9,061 nt of DNA. Source: an uncultured Oxalobacter sp. GTDB lineage: Bacteria; Pseudomonadota; Gammaproteobacteria; Burkholderiales; Burkholderiaceae_D. This document shows positions 5,768-9,061 of this stretch, one piece after another. The stretch spans positions 1-9,061 of the forward strand of contig CAJKQK010000078.1 of the NCBI GenBank assembly GCA_905202055.1, written 5' to 3'. The notes under the pieces are model-generated. The model saw nothing but the letters and a program-made list of their open reading frames with translations. It had not been told where the DNA came from and did no database searches. Position numbers and translations under genes: made by a program. Position 1 is the stretch's first letter; every line of letters starts with the position of its first letter.

Positions 5768-5781
5768 TTGTCCCGGGACAA
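5768..5781. repeat. Perfect 14-bp palindrome
   Basis: TTGTCCCGGGACAA reads the same on both strands. It lies in the non-coding tail between the scaffold-like gene and the terminator. As it has no loop it is more likely a dimeric protein binding site than an RNA hairpin. Confidence 0.5.
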
Positions 5782-5877
5782 AACCGTCAAAAATGTGAGC
5801 CGCAAAGCGTGGATTTCCACATCGCAGCTCCCTCCAAAACCCTGCCACGAACCGGAAAAAATCACCCGGCAAACCCG

Positions 5878-7005
5878 TCAAATCCCCAAATCGTCTATCC
5901 GTTTCATGATACGGTCGAAATTGGACATGTTCGGATTGTCGGCAACCGAACCCGTCGCCGTCGACCGGCTGCGCAAAGGCTGCTGCTGGGGATAATCGTT
6001 TTTCCGTGAAGGAACCGGCATATTTTCGTACAGGAACCTGACGTGATTGAACCACATGGGTGGCGGAACCGTCCGCAGGAACTTGTTCATATTGTCCGGA
6101 TCGGCAAAATAATCGTATATGCGCTGCATCTTGGCCGGATGATCGGCTTCCCTTTCGTACTGCCTGAAATAATTGTCACAGGCAGCCGAAATGCCCCCCA
6201 GACTGCCGATCAGCGTTTCCGATTGCCAGATACGCATGTCATTTTCCGGCTGGGGCTCAGGCTGAAGCCGGGCCTGATGTTTCATGCGTTCCGCCCTTTC
6301 GTATCTGGCCAGTTTCAGGGCGTGATCCATCGACAGTTCCTTCCTGCCGACGGCTGATTTCAGGTCGGGAAAATCCGAAAGGAGATCGACGCCCGGCGCC
6401 TCGCGGCCCAGTTTTTTGCAAATCATGTCGCGTTGTGCCTCAAGTATATTCAAGGCCTGTTGCAGGCTTTGATCATCCCCCTTGTTGACAAGCCGTCCAT
6501 ATTCCATCGTCTGTGCCAGATCACGTCCATTCAGCCCCGTCATATCGATCAGTTTTTTGAAGTTGTCCATTTCAGACTGGGCTTCGCTTCTCAGCATTTC
6601 CGCTTCCTTGCGCGCGGAAATAATCGATTTGATCCGTTCACGCCCCCGTTCGGATTTGACGTGTTTCAACAGCTCCATCTCCTCTTCCTCAGCCGTCTTC
6701 GGTGGCAAGGGAGGCGTGTCCCCTGAAAGCGGATCGGGCGCAAGATGGCTTCCTGTCATGCCAGGCTCGAGCGGTTCCGGTTCCTCACCGCTGCCATCAT
6801 CGGTCAATTTATCCAGCAGCCTCCTCACTTTGGGCGATTCGGACGCTTTGGCATTCGGGTCTGTATACCACCCGTCATTTTTGTCGTCTTCCGGATCGCT
6901 GCCGGCCTCATCACAAGGGACATTCCCGTCCGGTTCCTCACCGGAGATGCCGTCATAAGACGTGTTTTCTTCATTCGGCACATTCATCATTTCTTCGTTT
7001 TCCAT
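5878..7005 (-). CDS. Acidic coiled-coil phage protein, probable capsid scaffold
   Basis: The 375-aa protein starts at an ATG preceded at five bases by AAGGAG. Residues 1-100 are very acidic and Pro/Gly-rich, probably disordered. Residues ~104-150 are a charged Glu/Lys/Arg helix likely to coil (AEEEEMELLKHVKSERGRER and onward). A helical block follows with a YGRLVNKGDDQSLQQALN segment (169-186) and GVDLLSDFPDLKSAVGRKELS (205-225), then a Gln/Pro linker. The C-terminal ~20 residues (NMSNFDRIMKRIDDLGI) form a short basic helix, the kind scaffolds use to bind capsid protein. I recall similar proteins beside the portal in Betaproteobacteria phages, but this is memory, not a search. The position 51 bases after the portal also fits. 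A scaffold is normally followed by the major capsid gene; here a terminator and a gene-free region follow. Alternatives are a portal-associated structural or head-completion protein. Confidence 0.55.
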   Translation of the reverse strand: MENEEMMNVPNEENTSYDGISGEEPDGNVPCDEAGSDPEDDKNDGWYTDPNAKASESPKVRRLLDKLTDDGSGEEPEPLEPGMTGSHLAPDPLSGDTPPLPPKTAEEEEMELLKHVKSERGRERIKSIISARKEAEMLRSEAQSEMDNFKKLIDMTGLNGRDLAQTMEYGRLVNKGDDQSLQQALNILEAQRDMICKKLGREAPGVDLLSDFPDLKSAVGRKELSMDHALKLARYERAERMKHQARLQPEPQPENDMRIWQSETLIGSLGGISAACDNYFRQYEREADHPAKMQRIYDYFADPDNMNKFLRTVPPPMWFNHVRFLYENMPVPSRKNDYPQQQPLRSRSTATGSVADNPNMSNFDRIMKRIDDLGI

Positions 7006-7056
7006 TCAGACTCCTTTTCATAAGACAGTTTTCATTCCCACAAGGGAAAACCGCTT

Positions 7057-9061
7057 TCAATGTCGTTTTTTCTGCAGAGCGCGTTTCAGGTTGCGTTCGT
7101 TGATCGCTTTCATCCGCTCTTTCAACAGACGGCTTCTCGGGTTTTCATCCACAGTCTCCCCCTCATGTTGCATCCCGGCTTTTCCCTGTGCCAGCGATGC
7201 AATCGCCTCGATCAGGGCCTGCATCTGCGCATCTGCAGGCATCTCTGTGTCCCCTTCTTCAGGAGAAACGGGCCCATCCCCCTCACTTGCCAGCCCTGCC
7301 GGCAATGCGGCACTGCCCAACATGTCGAGAATTTCCTGCGGCAAATGCCGCAAGGCTTTGGGCGATAATGCCGGACGGTCTTCCCCTTCCGTGGCGGCGG
7401 GAAACTCCGGCATGTCCATACCCGCGTCATACATGCCCTGCCCACCCTGTAAAACCGGCTCCGTACCCGGTGCCCCGGCCAACGATGCGTTCCCTGACGC
7501 AAGAGACGGATCGTCTCCCTCCCGTCCCGGTGCAGATGCCTGTCCTGCGCTACCGGATGCCCCCGGCTTGCCTTGTGGATCAGGTGACGGGGCGGTTTCC
7601 TGTTTTTCCAGTTGCGGCACAAATGCCTCCAGATCGAGCTTGTCGTCGAAGCGCATGACCGTTTCCTTCAAAAGGCTGATCAGGGCAGCCGGATTGATTC
7701 CCTGCAACTGGAACTGCATGATCTGGGAAATCAGTGGCTGGATAACGGGCAACAGCTTCGTCCAGGATTCCTGTCTGTCCAGATCGTCCGGGATACCCGT
7801 CGTCCCTGCCCGGATCCTGAGCTGGACCAGTTCAAAGACTTCATCTTTGGAAAGCTGCGGCCAGTCATAGGACAATTCGACGATTCCCGTCACAGGCTGT
7901 CCGGTCGCCGGATTGATGACATCGTCCAGTTTTCCCTTTTTATGGGGCCCCATGATTTTTTCAACCTGTTGCGGCTGCAATTCCTGAATCAGGATTTCAG
8001 CCGTATATTGCGCAATCTGCTGCAAAAAATCCTCGACCTGATCCCGGAATTCCGACACCCTTCCCGACAGCGACTGTTGCAGGATATTGGCTTCCGTCGC
8101 CGTTTTCGGTTTGACCACAGAGGAACGGGAAGCATCCTGCAGGCCGGTCACCATCTCCCAGTCCAGCCGCACCGGCGACGTATCGTAAACAGCCGGATCG
8201 ATCGGCGGATAGGCTTTGGGCATGATCGCCTGCTGGATAGGCTGCCCTTCCGCATCGATCAGGGTGATTTCCCCCAGCTCGGAATCCGTAAAACGCTTCA
8301 GGGTTTTCTCGTTCAGTTCCGCACTGGCGATATAACCCGGCCTGATCAGGTCGCGGTGCTCGTTGTAACGGTCCCTCGCCGAATTGTGTTCATCCTGCAA
8401 ACGTTCGGTCAGATCGACAATCGACGGGCCGACAAAGTGGCCGTCGACCGTCTGGAACGGCAAAAGGAAAAACGGATACCAGCGTTCACCGACTTTGGGA
8501 GGGCTGTACGGATCGCGCAGCCAGAATTCACAGCCTTCCGCCATCGTATAAACCCGCTGGGACTGCTTGTCCCAGATTTCGAGAATGCAAATCTGCGAAT
8601 CATCGTCGTTGTCCTGTTTCACACCCGAAAAAAGACGTCCGGAACCCGTCGGCGAACGGAATTCCCGATGTTTATAGATCGTTGCCTTGTCGAGCCTGAC
8701 ACCGTAAAGTCCCTCGGCAATGGCTTTTTTCATCGGGACGATCTGGATCATCCAGTCTGCCTGTTCATAATCCCAGAATTCGGCGATACTCGGATCGACC
8801 AGCAGGTTTTCCGTCAGCACACGGTCAATGACAAGCCCTTCCGTTTTTCCGACCTCTGCCCTTTCCTGCAGGGCAGCGACAGTCTGTCTGATCTCTTCCT
8901 TTTTGCTGTCGTCATCCCCGTTGCCGTCATCTTCCAGCTCCATCGCCAGCCCGGCAACACGCATGCGGTTATCCTGCGAATCGGCAATACGGGCGTGAAT
9001 CAGGGGATCGGTTTCGATTTTCTGCTGATACATGACCTTCAAAACGCCGAACGAACAGGTC
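7057..9061 (-). CDS. Phage portal protein, 5' end cut off by window edge
   Basis: The portal is the dodecameric ring at one capsid vertex through which DNA is packed and released, and the docking point of the terminase. The frame is open to the right edge (last codons read TCSFGV before the TTG at 9042). Neither TTG 9042 nor ATG 9033 has a properly spaced ribosome site, so the true start lies outside. Counting from TTG 9042: an LVDPSIAEFWDYEQADWMIQ block (81-100) typical of portals, ILEIWDKQSQRVYTM (153-167), LLPFQTVDGHFVGPSIVDL (193-211) followed by a long polar helix, and GLQDASRS with KTATEANILQQSLSGRVSEF (313-332). That last stretch begins the long stem-region helix characteristic of the fold. 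Residues ~480-640 are a low-complexity Gly/Ala/Pro/Asp tail ending in a basic helix. Compared with relatives of about 700 or more residues, an N-terminal part is missing from view. Confidence 0.88.
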   Translation of the reverse strand, partial: TCSFGVLKVMYQQKIETDPLIHARIADSQDNRMRVAGLAMELEDDGNGDDDSKKEEIRQTVAALQERAEVGKTEGLVIDRVLTENLLVDPSIAEFWDYEQADWMIQIVPMKKAIAEGLYGVRLDKATIYKHREFRSPTGSGRLFSGVKQDNDDDSQICILEIWDKQSQRVYTMAEGCEFWLRDPYSPPKVGERWYPFFLLPFQTVDGHFVGPSIVDLTERLQDEHNSARDRYNEHRDLIRPGYIASAELNEKTLKRFTDSELGEITLIDAEGQPIQQAIMPKAYPPIDPAVYDTSPVRLDWEMVTGLQDASRSSVVKPKTATEANILQQSLSGRVSEFRDQVEDFLQQIAQYTAEILIQELQPQQVEKIMGPHKKGKLDDVINPATGQPVTGIVELSYDWPQLSKDEVFELVQLRIRAGTTGIPDDLDRQESWTKLLPVIQPLISQIMQFQLQGINPAALISLLKETVMRFDDKLDLEAFVPQLEKQETAPSPDPQGKPGASGSAGQASAPGREGDDPSLASGNASLAGAPGTEPVLQGGQGMYDAGMDMPEFPAATEGEDRPALSPKALRHLPQEILDMLGSAALPAGLASEGDGPVSPEEGDTEMPADAQMQALIEAIASLAQGKAGMQHEGETVDENPRSRLLKERMKAINERNLKRALQKKRH

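Larger units (their letters stand above)
5346..5877. other. Gene-free structured intergenic region between portal/scaffold and terminase blocks
   Basis: About 530 bases without a convincing gene, unusually long for a late phage operon. In transcription order it holds a ~180-base untranslated tail of the scaffold gene with a 14-bp palindrome, an intrinsic terminator, an AT-richer stretch with a phased direct repeat and -10-like hexamers, a small dyad CGGCA-T-TGCCG (5477-5487), a stable 10-bp hairpin, and the ribosome site of the 194-aa gene. Short frames exist (for example a 9-codon frame inside the repeats) but none has a good ribosome site. I found no tRNA-like fold. It could hold the promoter of the terminase block, a terminase recognition (pac/cos) site, or a small RNA. 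Confidence 0.6.

Noticed and set aside
5624..6055. Minus-strand frames at 5624-6055 and 5656-5865
   Set aside because: They run through the intrinsic terminator, partly overlap the scaffold-like gene in another frame, and lack a ribosome site at their starts.
6962..7870. Plus-strand open frame of 302 codons
   Set aside because: It lies antisense to the portal and the start of the scaffold-like gene, and its Ser/Pro/Cys-rich product looks like a shadow of the Gly/Ala/Pro-rich portal tail.
1..9061. CRISPR array, insertion sequence or Neisseria-type DNA uptake sequences
   Set aside because: No regularly spaced repeats, no transposase frame, and no exact uptake 10-mer was found by eye; only partial matches such as CAGACGGC occur.

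Overview
The window is a stretch of phage or prophage late (head and DNA-packaging) genes, all read from the minus strand, that is from high to low coordinates. A full terminase pair and most of a portal protein are present. The style of the large terminase (opening with a 'WKPLPGSQ' segment, Walker A GTRGGGKT) and of the portal recalls tailed phages of Burkholderia and related Betaproteobacteria, such as the Bcep22-like short-tailed phages. I infer a betaproteobacterial host from this, with low certainty. The phage genes are moderately GC-rich. The leftmost ~560 bases are conspicuously AT-rich.

Layout in the direction of transcription: portal (7057-9061, its start cut off by the right edge), then an acidic coiled-coil protein that looks like a scaffold (5878-7005). 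Next comes a ~530-base stretch with no convincing gene (5346-5877). It holds an intrinsic terminator, a perfect 14-bp palindrome, a helically phased direct repeat and a stable hairpin. The terminase block follows: an unrecognised 194-aa protein (4761-5345), the small terminase (4207-4788), an unrecognised Met/Gln-rich 141-aa protein (3651-4076), a second intrinsic terminator (3577-3611), and the large terminase (2067-3506). A 476-aa protein (563-1993) comes next, resembling one piece of the very large internal virion or 'polyvalent' proteins. Last is a partial AT-rich Sel1-repeat lipoprotein (1-532), preceded by a good sigma-70-type promoter inside the 3' end of the 476-aa gene.

How the parts work together: small and large terminase bind and cut phage DNA and pump it through the portal into a capsid built on a scaffold. 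The 476-aa protein may be a virion component that travels with the DNA. The lipoprotein is most likely a cargo gene ('moron') expressed from its own promoter, or else host DNA just past the phage end. No major capsid protein, tail, integrase, lysis, tRNA or CRISPR feature is visible.

The most interesting points are the order of modules (portal and scaffold upstream of the terminases, with no capsid gene after the scaffold), the structured intergenic region ahead of the terminase block, the abrupt end of the 476-aa protein at an AT-rich cargo gene, and the hairpin/terminator cluster just before the large terminase. I see no complete, clearly novel multi-gene system.
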